Assembly: GCA_016190005.1 (NCBI GenBank)
Contig: JACPRK010000054.1
Span: forward strand, 1 to 58,650
From: Candidatus Wallbacteria bacterium
GTDB lineage: Bacteria; Muiribacteriota; UBA6191; JACPRK01
DNA length: 58,650 nucleotides
Direction: 5' to 3'
The notes beneath the pieces were generated by a model. That model was not told the origin of the DNA. It saw nothing but the letters and a program-made list of their open reading frames with translations, and ran no database searches. Made by a program: the position numbers and the translations under genes. The first letter of the stretch is position 1. Each line of letters begins with the position of its first letter. Positions 17,160 to 24,334 of the stretch are shown here, piece after piece.

Positions 17160-19253
17160 TCAAGGCCGCGCGGGGGGCGCATCGGGGCACGGCCCATCGA
17201 GCATCTGGCGGACGCGTTGGCCGATCGATTCCGGCGTGAATGGTTTGCCCATCAAGGACACTCCCGGCCGAAGGACACCGTGAGGCCCGAGCGCATCGTC
17301 GGTGTAGCCCGACATGTAGAGCACCCGGGATTCCGGCCTCAGTGGCGAGGCCTGGGCGACGAAGTCGGGGCCGCTCATTTGAGGCAAGATCACGTCGCTC
17401 AGGATGAGGTGAATCGGGCCACCGTGCGACCTGCAAATCTCGAGCGCCTCGCTGCCGCAACTCGCCGCAATGATGGTGTAGCCAAGCCTCGCGAGGACCC
17501 TTCCGACGAACTCCCGGACGGAGTCCTCATCCTCCAGCACCAGAATCGTTTCATTCCCTCTGGAGGGCGGACGCCGCTCGCTGGCCACGGCGTCCTCTCG
17601 GTCGGAGTGCACCTCTTCCGGAAGCAGGACCAGAAACTTGGTCCCGTGCCCCGGCGTGCTTTCGACCTGGATTGCTCCTCCGCTCTGCCCCACGATGCCG
17701 TGCACCGTGGACAGGCCCAACCCGGTCCCCTTGCCCACTTCCTTCGTCGTGTAGAACGGCTCGAAGATCCTGCTCATCGTGTCGGGGTCCATTCCGCGGC
17801 CAGTGTCGCTGACCGAAATCCCCACGTAGCGACCGGCCGAAACTCTGAGGTTGTGGCTTCCCAGCGCCTCTTTCAGGACGACGTTCGATGTCTGGAGCAC
17901 GAGCTGGCCACCCCTGGGCATCGCATCCCGAGCATTGATGACCAGGTTCAACACGACCTGCTCGATCTGTCCCGGATCTGCCTTGACATGCGTAGAGCCG
18001 TCGGTCTGCCGGGTCTGGAAATCGATGTCCTCGCCGATGGTGCGGCGAAGCATCGACTGGAGGTTGGTGACCAGTTCGTTCACCTTGAGCAGCCGCGGCT
18101 CCAGCAGTTGCTTTCTGCTGAACGCCAGCAACTGCCTGACGAGTCCCGCCGCTCGCTCGGATGCTTTGCGGACTGCATCCAGGTCGGGGTAGATGGGGTC
18201 TGACGGCTGGAGACCATCGAGCACCAGACTGGCATTTCCCAGGATGATCGTGAGCAGGTTGTTGAAGTCGTGGGCGACACCCCCGGCAAGTCTTCCGACG
18301 GCCTCCATCTTCTGTGACTGTCGAAGCTGCTCGTCTCGCTCTCGGAGCGCGTTCTCGGTCCGCCTTCGTTTGATCCCGAGCGCGACTGTATCGGCAATCG
18401 CACCGAGCGCGTGAAGCGTCGACTCGCCCAGTGGCCTTCGTGCAAAGAGCGCCATCACGCCGATCAGCTCGTCTTCCACGATGAGGGGGTGACCCGCAAA
18501 GGAGATCATCCCTTCCCGCTCGGCCCAGTGCGGATCGCCGATTCTCGGGTCACCCTGGACCGAGTTGGTCAAGTGCGGCTTCCGCTCCTGAGCGATTCGC
18601 CCGATCTTGTAGGCACCAATCGGAACGCGCGCATGCTTTCCATCGATGTGGGTGTACATGCCTGCGCTAGCCTGCAGCTCCAGCATCGTGCGCGAGTTGT
18701 CCACCGTCCAGATGCGAGCGAAGGCGGCTCCGACGTAGTGAACCAGCACCTCGGTGCACCGCTGGGCCAGTGCGCGGAGGTCGTCACCCTGAATCAGTGC
18801 CAGCGTGATGGAGGACGCAAGCTCGGCCAGGCGGGACTTCTCCTGGAGCTCCGACTTCAGCGCCAGGTGCGAAGCATTTTCAGCCTGCCTGCGAAGCTCG
18901 CGAGCAACGCAGGAGACGACCAGCTGCTCGCATTCGGGAGGCACCACAGCGGCCGCGCCCCTCCGAATGGCCCGTGCGGCTTCCTCGGGATAGGACGCGG
19001 GAGACATGACGAGGACGGTCGCGCAGTTCGGATCGGCGCCTTGCACGGACTCGAGGGCCCGGAGGCCGTCGATTTCGGGTGGATGATGTCCACTGACGAC
19101 GACGTCCCAGCGCTGTTCGCGGAGAGCGTCCAGAAGTCGGGGGACCGTCTCGACCCTCCGAAACGTCACGTCGTACTCGCTCTCCAGCGGCTGAAGGATG
19201 CAGTCCGCTTCGGTCTCACCCGCCACGATCAGGAGTCGGAGTGCTGTCGCCAT
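17160..19253 (-). CDS. Hybrid histidine kinase (pseudo-REC, GAF, HisKA-HATPase, REC)
   Basis: 697 residues, soluble. N-terminal receiver-like domain with no phospho-acceptor: the expected Asp is Gly55 ('[13 protein letters not shown]'). GAF domain at ~150-315 ('[15 protein letters not shown]'). Kinase core: '[19 protein letters not shown]', '[14 protein letters not shown]', 'DTGRGMD', '[13 protein letters not shown]'. C-terminal receiver with Asp in '[13 protein letters not shown]' and Lys in 'LMGKPFT'. gaggagg precedes the ATG. A truncated paralogue of its N-terminal third lies at 31890-32258. Confidence 0.92.
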   Translation of the reverse strand: MATALRLLIVAGETEADCILQPLESEYDVTFRRVETVPRLLDALREQRWDVVVSGHHPPEIDGLRALESVQGADPNCATVLVMSPASYPEEAARAIRRGAAAVVPPECEQLVVSCVARELRRQAENASHLALKSELQEKSRLAELASSITLALIQGDDLRALAQRCTEVLVHYVGAAFARIWTVDNSRTMLELQASAGMYTHIDGKHARVPIGAYKIGRIAQERKPHLTNSVQGDPRIGDPHWAEREGMISFAGHPLIVEDELIGVMALFARRPLGESTLHALGAIADTVALGIKRRRTENALRERDEQLRQSQKMEAVGRLAGGVAHDFNNLLTIILGNASLVLDGLQPSDPIYPDLDAVRKASERAAGLVRQLLAFSRKQLLEPRLLKVNELVTNLQSMLRRTIGEDIDFQTRQTDGSTHVKADPGQIEQVVLNLVINARDAMPRGGQLVLQTSNVVLKEALGSHNLRVSAGRYVGISVSDTGRGMDPDTMSRIFEPFYTTKEVGKGTGLGLSTVHGIVGQSGGAIQVESTPGHGTKFLVLLPEEVHSDREDAVASERRPPSRGNETILVLEDEDSVREFVGRVLARLGYTIIAASCGSEALEICRSHGGPIHLILSDVILPQMSGPDFVAQASPLRPESRVLYMSGYTDDALGPHGVLRPGVSLMGKPFTPESIGQRVRQMLDGPCPDAPPARP

Positions 19254-19333
19254 ACGTCCATCCTCCTCTGTGTGGTCGTCTCGTCAGACTCTCTAGCACA
19301 GATCGAGGCCGGAGGGTGGGACCCCAGCGCCGT

Positions 19334-20041
19334 TCACGGCTTGGGCGCCGGGCCGTGGACTTTGCAGGCGACTCCCAGGCCGGAGCTTGTCAGGAAGAAG
19401 TTGCGATAGGACTCGCCGCCGAAGGGGGGCTTTCCGGGAATGGAGCTGAGGAACTTGCCGGCCACCAGCTTCGTGAATAGCGTGAAATCGAGCTGGGTGA
19501 CGCGAAGATTGTTGGCCCGGTTGTAGCGCATCACGGCCGTCGAGATGTTGTACTGCCAGCGGAAGCAGAGATTATCCCGGATCCGCTGCAACGTACGACC
19601 GCTGAGAAGGCGACCCGGGTGGACCGCGCCGTGCTTCACACAGGAGATCCCTTCCGCCGTGAGGAAGTAGTTCCCGGAAGACCCGGGGCCCTGGCCCGGG
19701 TCGAGCGGCATCCGGGCGAGGTACCACTCGCCGACCAGTTGCTTGAAGAACCGGCCGCTCAAACTCTCTACTCGCCAGTTGTTCATGACGCTCCATCGCA
19801 TCACCGCATCGGCGATCATGATCTGGTTGCGCAAGCAGGCCTCGCGAGCGCTGACGCCCCTGGCGGCGGACTCCACCCGTACAGAGCCATCTTCCTTTGC
19901 CGCCGTCGGCTTCTTGAGCGAGGAGACGGGGTCGAAGACTCCCGATTGGACCGGCTGAGGCATCGCCAGCACGAAGGCGCCCGCGGCCAACAACGCCAGC
20001 GTGAACGGTCTCCTCCAAGTCGATTGCGGTTCCCAGCTCAT
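19334..20041 (-). CDS. Secreted protein with two tandem pseudopilin-like domains
   Basis: 235 residues from ATG 20041 (aagggag upstream). Signal peptide ('LALLAAGAFVLAMPQPVQSG'). Two repeats of ~70 residues follow, each starting with Cys and ending with a Cys-x-x-His-Gly: 'CLRNQIMIADAVMRWSVMNN'...'YFLTAEGISCVKHG', and 'CFRWQYNISTAVMRYNRANN'...'FFLTSSGLGVACKVHG'. This C..N...I..A...Y / L..L...G / CxxHG pattern is the one seen at the C-terminus of some type II pseudopilin-like proteins, but here the prepilin helix is absent and the domain is doubled. Two Cys per repeat may form a disulfide. Function unknown. Confidence 0.72.
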   Translation of the reverse strand: MSWEPQSTWRRPFTLALLAAGAFVLAMPQPVQSGVFDPVSSLKKPTAAKEDGSVRVESAARGVSAREACLRNQIMIADAVMRWSVMNNWRVESLSGRFFKQLVGEWYLARMPLDPGQGPGSSGNYFLTAEGISCVKHGAVHPGRLLSGRTLQRIRDNLCFRWQYNISTAVMRYNRANNLRVTQLDFTLFTKLVAGKFLSSIPGKPPFGGESYRNFFLTSSGLGVACKVHGPAPKP

Positions 20042-20079
20042 GAACGCGGCTCCCTTCGATCGGATCGTGCTCCGGTGGC

Positions 20080-20089
20080 ACTCATGAGT
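20080..20089. promoter_or_regulatory. Palindrome ACTCATGAGT upstream of the pseudopilin-like gene
   Basis: A perfect 10-bp palindrome 39 bases upstream of the ATG at 20041, next to a CATACT (-10-like) on the minus strand. It could be an operator; this is weak. Confidence 0.2.
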
Positions 20090-20175
20090 ATGCACCACGA
20101 GGGCCGTGGTTTTGGCTTTTCGACGAGTCGTGCAGTGACGCACTCCTCGGGGCGCGCGGAGTTCCGGGGGGGGAG

Positions 20176-20218
20176 GCGGCCGGGTGCCTACCGGGCGTAG
20201 GCGCCGCCCGGGTCGTGC
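20176..20218. repeat. ~43-bp repeat, copy 1
   Basis: Shares gcggccgggtgcctaccgg and then cgcccgggtcg with copy 2 at 23462-23504, with a variable middle. Copy 2 includes the stop codon of the secreted-protein gene, so copy 1 may be a scrap of a paralogous gene end. Confidence 0.45.
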
Positions 20219-20415
20219 TAGCACTGTCCCGCAGCCGACAGGGTGGCCCGGCTGCGCGGAATGGAGGTCCTCGTTGCCCCGAAGGCGCGACTCTTGACCT
20301 GGGTCCGCGTCGCCCGTCATGGGTATCCGAGCAGTCGCGGCACTTGAAGCTTCGGAGTACATCCTGGTCCACAACCGATGCGACCGGCAAGGGGGGCCTG
20401 TTCTCTTCGAGGGTC

Positions 20416-20444
20416 TTGTGTTTGCCGCTGATGTCGAATACAAT
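20416..20444 (+). promoter_or_regulatory. Promoter TTGTGT-17-TACAAT
   Basis: -35 TTGTGT (20416-20421), 17-bp spacer, -10 TACAAT (20439-20444), about 113 bases upstream of the kinase start at 20557, in a locally AT-richer stretch. Confidence 0.45.
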
Positions 20445-20556
20445 ATGAGTACAAACGATATTCGGACAGCATCTCCGTCAGGACTCGCAACGGCGATTCC
20501 GTGGTCCTCAGCCCTTGCCTGTTCGCGACGGGCGCCTTTCCCGAGGAGAAGGTTCG

Positions 20557-22026
20557 ATGGCGCTCAAGGCGCGGCTCGCTCTCTACCTCGCCCTCAATGC
20601 TGCGGCGTTGCTCGCCATTGCCGTGATCGGATCACGGCTTTCGGAGCGAGTGGCCGAGAGGATTCGTCTGGGCGTCGAGACGCGCAGTGTCCGTAAGCTG
20701 CAGCGTCTGGTGCTGGCGGAGTCTCAGATCGCCGCCGAGATCCTGCTTCTTCCGAGCCAGACGGACTTCCTCCACCACCACAAGTTGCTCGAGTCGATCC
20801 AGGAAGAGCTGGGTGACCTGGAGGCGCTTCCGGCTTCTCCGGAGACACTGGTCGTCCTGCCACGCTGGCAGTCGACGAACCGCGAGTTCAAGCGGCTCCT
20901 GGAGCAAGCCGCTTTCCAAAAGCCGGTTCGCTCGCTGCCCCAGGTCCGGGAGGTGTTGTTGAAGCTGCGCGCCCAGGGGGCCGAGCAGCTCGGCATCCTG
21001 AAAGCCGCCGGCGATCGGCTTCGCGACGAGTTGCAGTCCGAGGACGTACGCATTCAGAGCCAGATTCAACGCCACTGGAAACGCATTCTCGGCATGCTCT
21101 TGTTGCTGAGCCTCGTCGTCATTGCGCTGACCATCACTTTCGGCAGGAAGCTCGGACGCCATCTCACGATGCTGGAGGGCGCCTTCAAGGAGCTGGGCGA
21201 GGGCAAGCTGCAGACCCGGCTGGGACAGGAGCCGGGCTCCCTGCCGGAGACTCGCTCCGTCTTCGAGAGCTTCGACAAGCTCGCCGAACGTCTGCAACAG
21301 CTGGATCTCATGAAGTCCCAGTTCTACTCCATGGCCGCACACGACCTGCGTTCTCCTTTGAACACGATCCGGCTCGCCGTCTCTGTGCTGCGGGAGCAAC
21401 CGAACTCGAGTCCGTCGGGCTTGAAGGCTGTGGACGCCATCGATCGGAAATCCCAGACCATGCTGAGCTTGACCCACGCGCTGCTCGACAGGTTCTTCAT
21501 CGAGCGCGGGCGTGTCGAGGCTCTGCACCAGAAGGTCGATGTGAATCAGGTGCTGCGTGACTGCGCCGAGGATCTTGGAGAGCGGGCAGCGGCCAGGGGG
21601 CAGTCCCTGGTGGCGGAGCCTATGCTCGGCGACGCTACCCTCTGGTGCGATCCCGCCATGTTGACCCAGGTGCTGGACAACCTGGTGGGAAATGCAATCA
21701 AGTACTCGTGCGAGGGGGATACCATCCGGTTTGGCGTTCGCGATCTCGAGGACGGCTTCCTGCAGTTCCACGTCTCGGACAATGGCCCCGGGATCGCACC
21801 GGAGGAACGCGAACATCTCTTCGCTCCCTTCCACCGGGGTCCCGGCGGAAGCGACAGGATCTCGGGCTGGGGTCTCGGGCTGGCTATCTGCAGGGAGTTC
21901 GTCGCCGCCCACGACGGCAGGATCTGGTGCGAGAGCGAAAGGGGTAAGGGGTGCTGCTTCCGCTTCACTCTGCCGCACGCTCTCGACCCGGCCGTCGGGA
22001 CCGCCTTCTTGAGGGCCAGGTGCTGA
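20557..22026 (+). CDS. Membrane sensor histidine kinase
   Basis: 489 residues from ATG 20557, set by gaggagaag upstream. TM1 ~7-25, a helical periplasmic region (~30-165) with heptad character, TM2 ~175-198 ('ILGMLLLLSLVVIALTITFG'), HAMP-like linker, HisKA with 'MAAHDLRSPLNTI', HATPase with 'NLVGNAIKYSCEG', 'DNGPGIA' and 'GWGLGLAICREF'. The four-helix periplasmic layout resembles chemoreceptor-type sensors. No response regulator lies adjacent; the MarR gene downstream is on the opposite strand. Confidence 0.9.
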   Translation: MALKARLALYLALNAAALLAIAVIGSRLSERVAERIRLGVETRSVRKLQRLVLAESQIAAEILLLPSQTDFLHHHKLLESIQEELGDLEALPASPETLVVLPRWQSTNREFKRLLEQAAFQKPVRSLPQVREVLLKLRAQGAEQLGILKAAGDRLRDELQSEDVRIQSQIQRHWKRILGMLLLLSLVVIALTITFGRKLGRHLTMLEGAFKELGEGKLQTRLGQEPGSLPETRSVFESFDKLAERLQQLDLMKSQFYSMAAHDLRSPLNTIRLAVSVLREQPNSSPSGLKAVDAIDRKSQTMLSLTHALLDRFFIERGRVEALHQKVDVNQVLRDCAEDLGERAAARGQSLVAEPMLGDATLWCDPAMLTQVLDNLVGNAIKYSCEGDTIRFGVRDLEDGFLQFHVSDNGPGIAPEEREHLFAPFHRGPGGSDRISGWGLGLAICREFVAAHDGRIWCESERGKGCCFRFTLPHALDPAVGTAFLRARC

Positions 22027-22054
22027 GGAAAGCCTATCCGCCCCTGTGCCCCCG

Positions 22055-22561
22055 CTACCGAGAGGCCCCTCGCCGCTTCGGGCCGTCGTCCAGAGCGTCG
22101 GCCAGGGCAGTCAACACCTCGCGAGCGGCGTTCACCCTGGAGCTGGGCAATCCCCGAAGAGTCTTCTGAATGGCCGCTTCGACGGTACCGGGACTCTCCA
22201 TGTCCAGCCGACGTCCGGTGTCGGTGAGGCCGAGCTGCGCCCGTCGGCGATCTCGCGGATCGGCGCACCGCTCGATCAGGCCCTTGCGCTGCAGTCTCTT
22301 CAACACCCCCGAGAGGGTGCTGGGATGCACGCAGAGGATGTGTGCCAGCCGGCCCGCGGTCAATCCCGGAAAGCGCCCCAGAATTCGCAAAACCATGCGC
22401 TGCGGTCCGGTGATTCCCAGTGACGACGCCATCTGCTTGGACGTGCGTTGCAGGCCATGGTCGAGGGTCCAGAGAAGCCGCATGAACTCGAGAAGCTCCC
22501 CCAGCGGCGGGGGCGCTGTTTCTCGGCCGGAGAGGACTGATATCTGGCGGGCCACCCTCAT
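22055..22561 (-). CDS. MarR-family transcriptional regulator
   Basis: 168 residues. Winged helix-turn-helix typical of MarR: 'LGITGPQRMVLRILGRFPGLTAGRLA', recognition helix 'CVHPSTLSGVLKRLQRKGLIE', wing 'DPRDRRRAQLGLTDTG'. It probably acts as a dimeric repressor responding to a small ligand. The ATG overlaps the stop of the upstream otsB copy by four bases (ATGA), so it is translationally coupled to trehalose-phosphatase synthesis and may control this locus. Confidence 0.88.
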   Translation of the reverse strand: MRVARQISVLSGRETAPPPLGELLEFMRLLWTLDHGLQRTSKQMASSLGITGPQRMVLRILGRFPGLTAGRLAHILCVHPSTLSGVLKRLQRKGLIERCADPRDRRRAQLGLTDTGRRLDMESPGTVEAAIQKTLRGLPSSRVNAAREVLTALADALDDGPKRRGASR

Positions 22562-23328
22562 GGGGCCGCTCCCTCGACGCACCCGGACTGCGCGCGCAGT
22601 CGCGTGAGCTCCAGGAGCAAGGTGTCGATCTGGGCCTGCCCTCGGATGAAGTACGGTGCCGACGATGCGGAAGAGGTTCCCACGCGGATGCCCAGCAGCT
22701 GGCCAGGCTCCTTCAGGGAAAAGACATCCTCGTCGGTGTCGTCGTCCCCGACGTAGATGGCCGTGTCGCATCCAAGGCTGTCCCTGGCGCGCTGAACCGC
22801 CAGGCCCTTGTGTGGGGCGTTGGGCGGCAGCAGGTTGACGACGAGCTTGCCTTCGATTGCGCGCGCACCGGCCAGCTCCGCGCTGACCTCCCGAATGGCG
22901 GCCAGTGCCTGCTTCTTGCGCCGCGAACGGCGATAGTGAATGGCGAGCGACAGGCGTTTGTCCTCTAGCTCGATCCCGGCGTGCCCGCGCAGGCGTGCTG
23001 AGAGCATCGTCAGCCAGCGGCGGACGGTCCTTGCGAAGTCGCCGCTCGCCTTCATGGGCTCCAGGCCGTGATTGCCGATGACCTGGCGCAGTCGTATGCC
23101 GTCCAGCCTTCGCATGACATCGGCTCGGGCCCGACCGGAAACCACGATGCTCGGATAGAGGCCGGCGACGAGCTTCAGGAGACCACGGGTGCTTTCGCGC
23201 ATCCGGGCTTCGTCCCGGTCCGCCACGATGGGAGCGAGCGTGCCATCGAAGTCGAAGGCGAGCAGGACGTTCGACCAGGCGTACTGGCGAAGCAGGTTTC
23301 GATTGGCCGGCGCCAGGATCGGTTTCAT
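22558..23328 (-). CDS. otsB: Trehalose-6-phosphate phosphatase, copy 1
   Basis: 256 residues, HAD superfamily. Motif I 'LLAFDFDGTLAPIVADRDEA' holds the nucleophile and acid/base Asp; motif II 'IVVSGR'; 'VIGNHGLEP' is a family landmark; motif IV 'YVGDDDTDEDVF'. It converts trehalose-6-phosphate to trehalose. Paralogue of the gene at 26587-27345 with the same domain layout. It has its own promoter (23337-23365) and a leader of only eight bases, so it can be expressed apart from the upstream genes. Coupled to marR downstream. Confidence 0.92.
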   Translation of the reverse strand: MKPILAPANRNLLRQYAWSNVLLAFDFDGTLAPIVADRDEARMRESTRGLLKLVAGLYPSIVVSGRARADVMRRLDGIRLRQVIGNHGLEPMKASGDFARTVRRWLTMLSARLRGHAGIELEDKRLSLAIHYRRSRRKKQALAAIREVSAELAGARAIEGKLVVNLLPPNAPHKGLAVQRARDSLGCDTAIYVGDDDTDEDVFSLKEPGQLLGIRVGTSSASSAPYFIRGQAQIDTLLLELTRLRAQSGCVEGAAP

Positions 23329-23336
23329 GCAGTCAG

Positions 23337-23365
23337 AGAATAGGCCTAGAAACTTTGAACAGCAA
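23337..23365 (-). promoter_or_regulatory. Promoter TTGCTG-17-TATTCT for otsB copy 1 and marR
   Basis: Read on the minus strand: -35 TTGCTG (23365-23360), exact 17-bp spacer, -10 TATTCT (23342-23337), then eight bases to the ATG at 23328. There is no Shine-Dalgarno, so the transcript is leaderless or nearly so. Confidence 0.5.
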
Positions 23366-23461
23366 CATAATCGCGATGCCCTCACGCCGCACCGAAATCG
23401 GCGCACCAACGATTGCCGGGAGCAGTGACGCAGCGTCCCGGTGACCCTGGGTCGCGTGCTT

Positions 23462-23504
23462 GCGGCCGGGTGCCTACCGGACGCCCTCGTCGCCCGGGTC
23501 GCGC
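23462..23504. repeat. ~43-bp repeat, copy 2
   Basis: See copy 1 at 20176-20218. It overlaps the last ten codons and stop of the secreted-protein gene ('RDPGDEGVR*'). Confidence 0.45.
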
Positions 23505-24322
23505 AAGCGGATGCGGTGCGGAAGGTCGGCGGAACCGTAGTAGGTGTTTCTACCTGCGGAGTCGACGATCTCGATGTAGTAGTCGACGGTCGCGCTCGGG
23601 TCCGGCGGCATCGGAATGCTCCCTGTCCAGAGGCTCGGCGGGCCGGTCTCGGAGCACTCCATCGGTGACGAGGTGTAGCTCGCGGGCGGGGCGGCCGAGC
23701 TGCCGGGAGGCGTCGCCCGATAGAACAGCCCGATTGTCCGGATTCCATCCAGTTCGGCGACCTTGACCCGGACCGGGATGCGATCGCCGAGCAGCACACC
23801 TTCCGCGCTGCCGGTGGCCTCCACCACGATGGCTGGTTGCGGCCGGACGATCTGCGCCTTGAACGTGACCGGGGCCGCCGGAACCCGCATCTCGAACCCG
23901 TTGTCGTGCGCTCTCCAGAGGATGTAGTAGGAGGCCGTCCGTTCGGGTCCCGAGGGGACCGAGAGCTCCGCGATGCTCGACGAGACGGCAATGGTGCGCT
24001 GGCCGGCCAGCGGGTCGGACCAGCTCACGACCGCCTCGATCGGCGCCGCGGGCGACGTCCGCGGCTGGAAGGGACTTGCCGGCGCCAGGGCGTGCACCAG
24101 GGTCCTGGCGCATTCCCACAGCGGTGTCGCGTCCTGCAGATGAAGCCTCAGCCGGACCGGGCGCCCCATCTCGAGGCGGACGTCGCCGGCCGCGACCTCC
24201 TGAACCGGTCCGGTGACAGCAGGCCCCCGAGGCGCAGATTCCGGAGATGTGGCGCCAGGCCTCTGCGCCTGCGCTGTCGAGGCCAGCAGAAAGAAGAAGA
24301 GGAATACCTGGACCCGAATCAT
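23474..24322 (-). CDS. Secreted protein with Ig-like domains, function unknown
   Basis: 282 residues. Clear signal peptide ('VQVFLFFFLLASTAQAQ'). The body is beta-rich, with two likely immunoglobulin-like sandwiches: 'YYILWRAHDNGFEMRVPAAP' near the middle, and 'YYIEIVDSAGRNTYYGS' near the end, the latter typical of Ig-like folds in extracellular proteins. taggag precedes the ATG. It lies 12 bases downstream of otsA and upstream of otsB copy 1, so it is probably co-transcribed with trehalose genes, which is unexpected for an exported protein. Confidence 0.75.
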   Translation of the reverse strand: MIRVQVFLFFFLLASTAQAQRPGATSPESAPRGPAVTGPVQEVAAGDVRLEMGRPVRLRLHLQDATPLWECARTLVHALAPASPFQPRTSPAAPIEAVVSWSDPLAGQRTIAVSSSIAELSVPSGPERTASYYILWRAHDNGFEMRVPAAPVTFKAQIVRPQPAIVVEATGSAEGVLLGDRIPVRVKVAELDGIRTIGLFYRATPPGSSAAPPASYTSSPMECSETGPPSLWTGSIPMPPDPSATVDYYIEIVDSAGRNTYYGSADLPHRIRLRDPGDEGVR

Positions 24323-24334
24323 CGTTCGACACTC

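Larger units (their letters stand above)
20042..20556. other. 515-bp divergent spacer between secreted and kinase genes
   Basis: No supported gene. It contains a palindrome, one copy of a ~43-bp repeat and a promoter for the downstream kinase, listed separately. The last ~130 bases are less GC-rich than their surroundings. Confidence 0.5.

Noticed and set aside
15965..17197. 410-codon minus-strand frame across the recombinase fragment and GIDE pseudogene
   Set aside because: Shadow of the zinc-ribbon gene; the part resembling other frames is only the antisense of the repeated GIDE segment.
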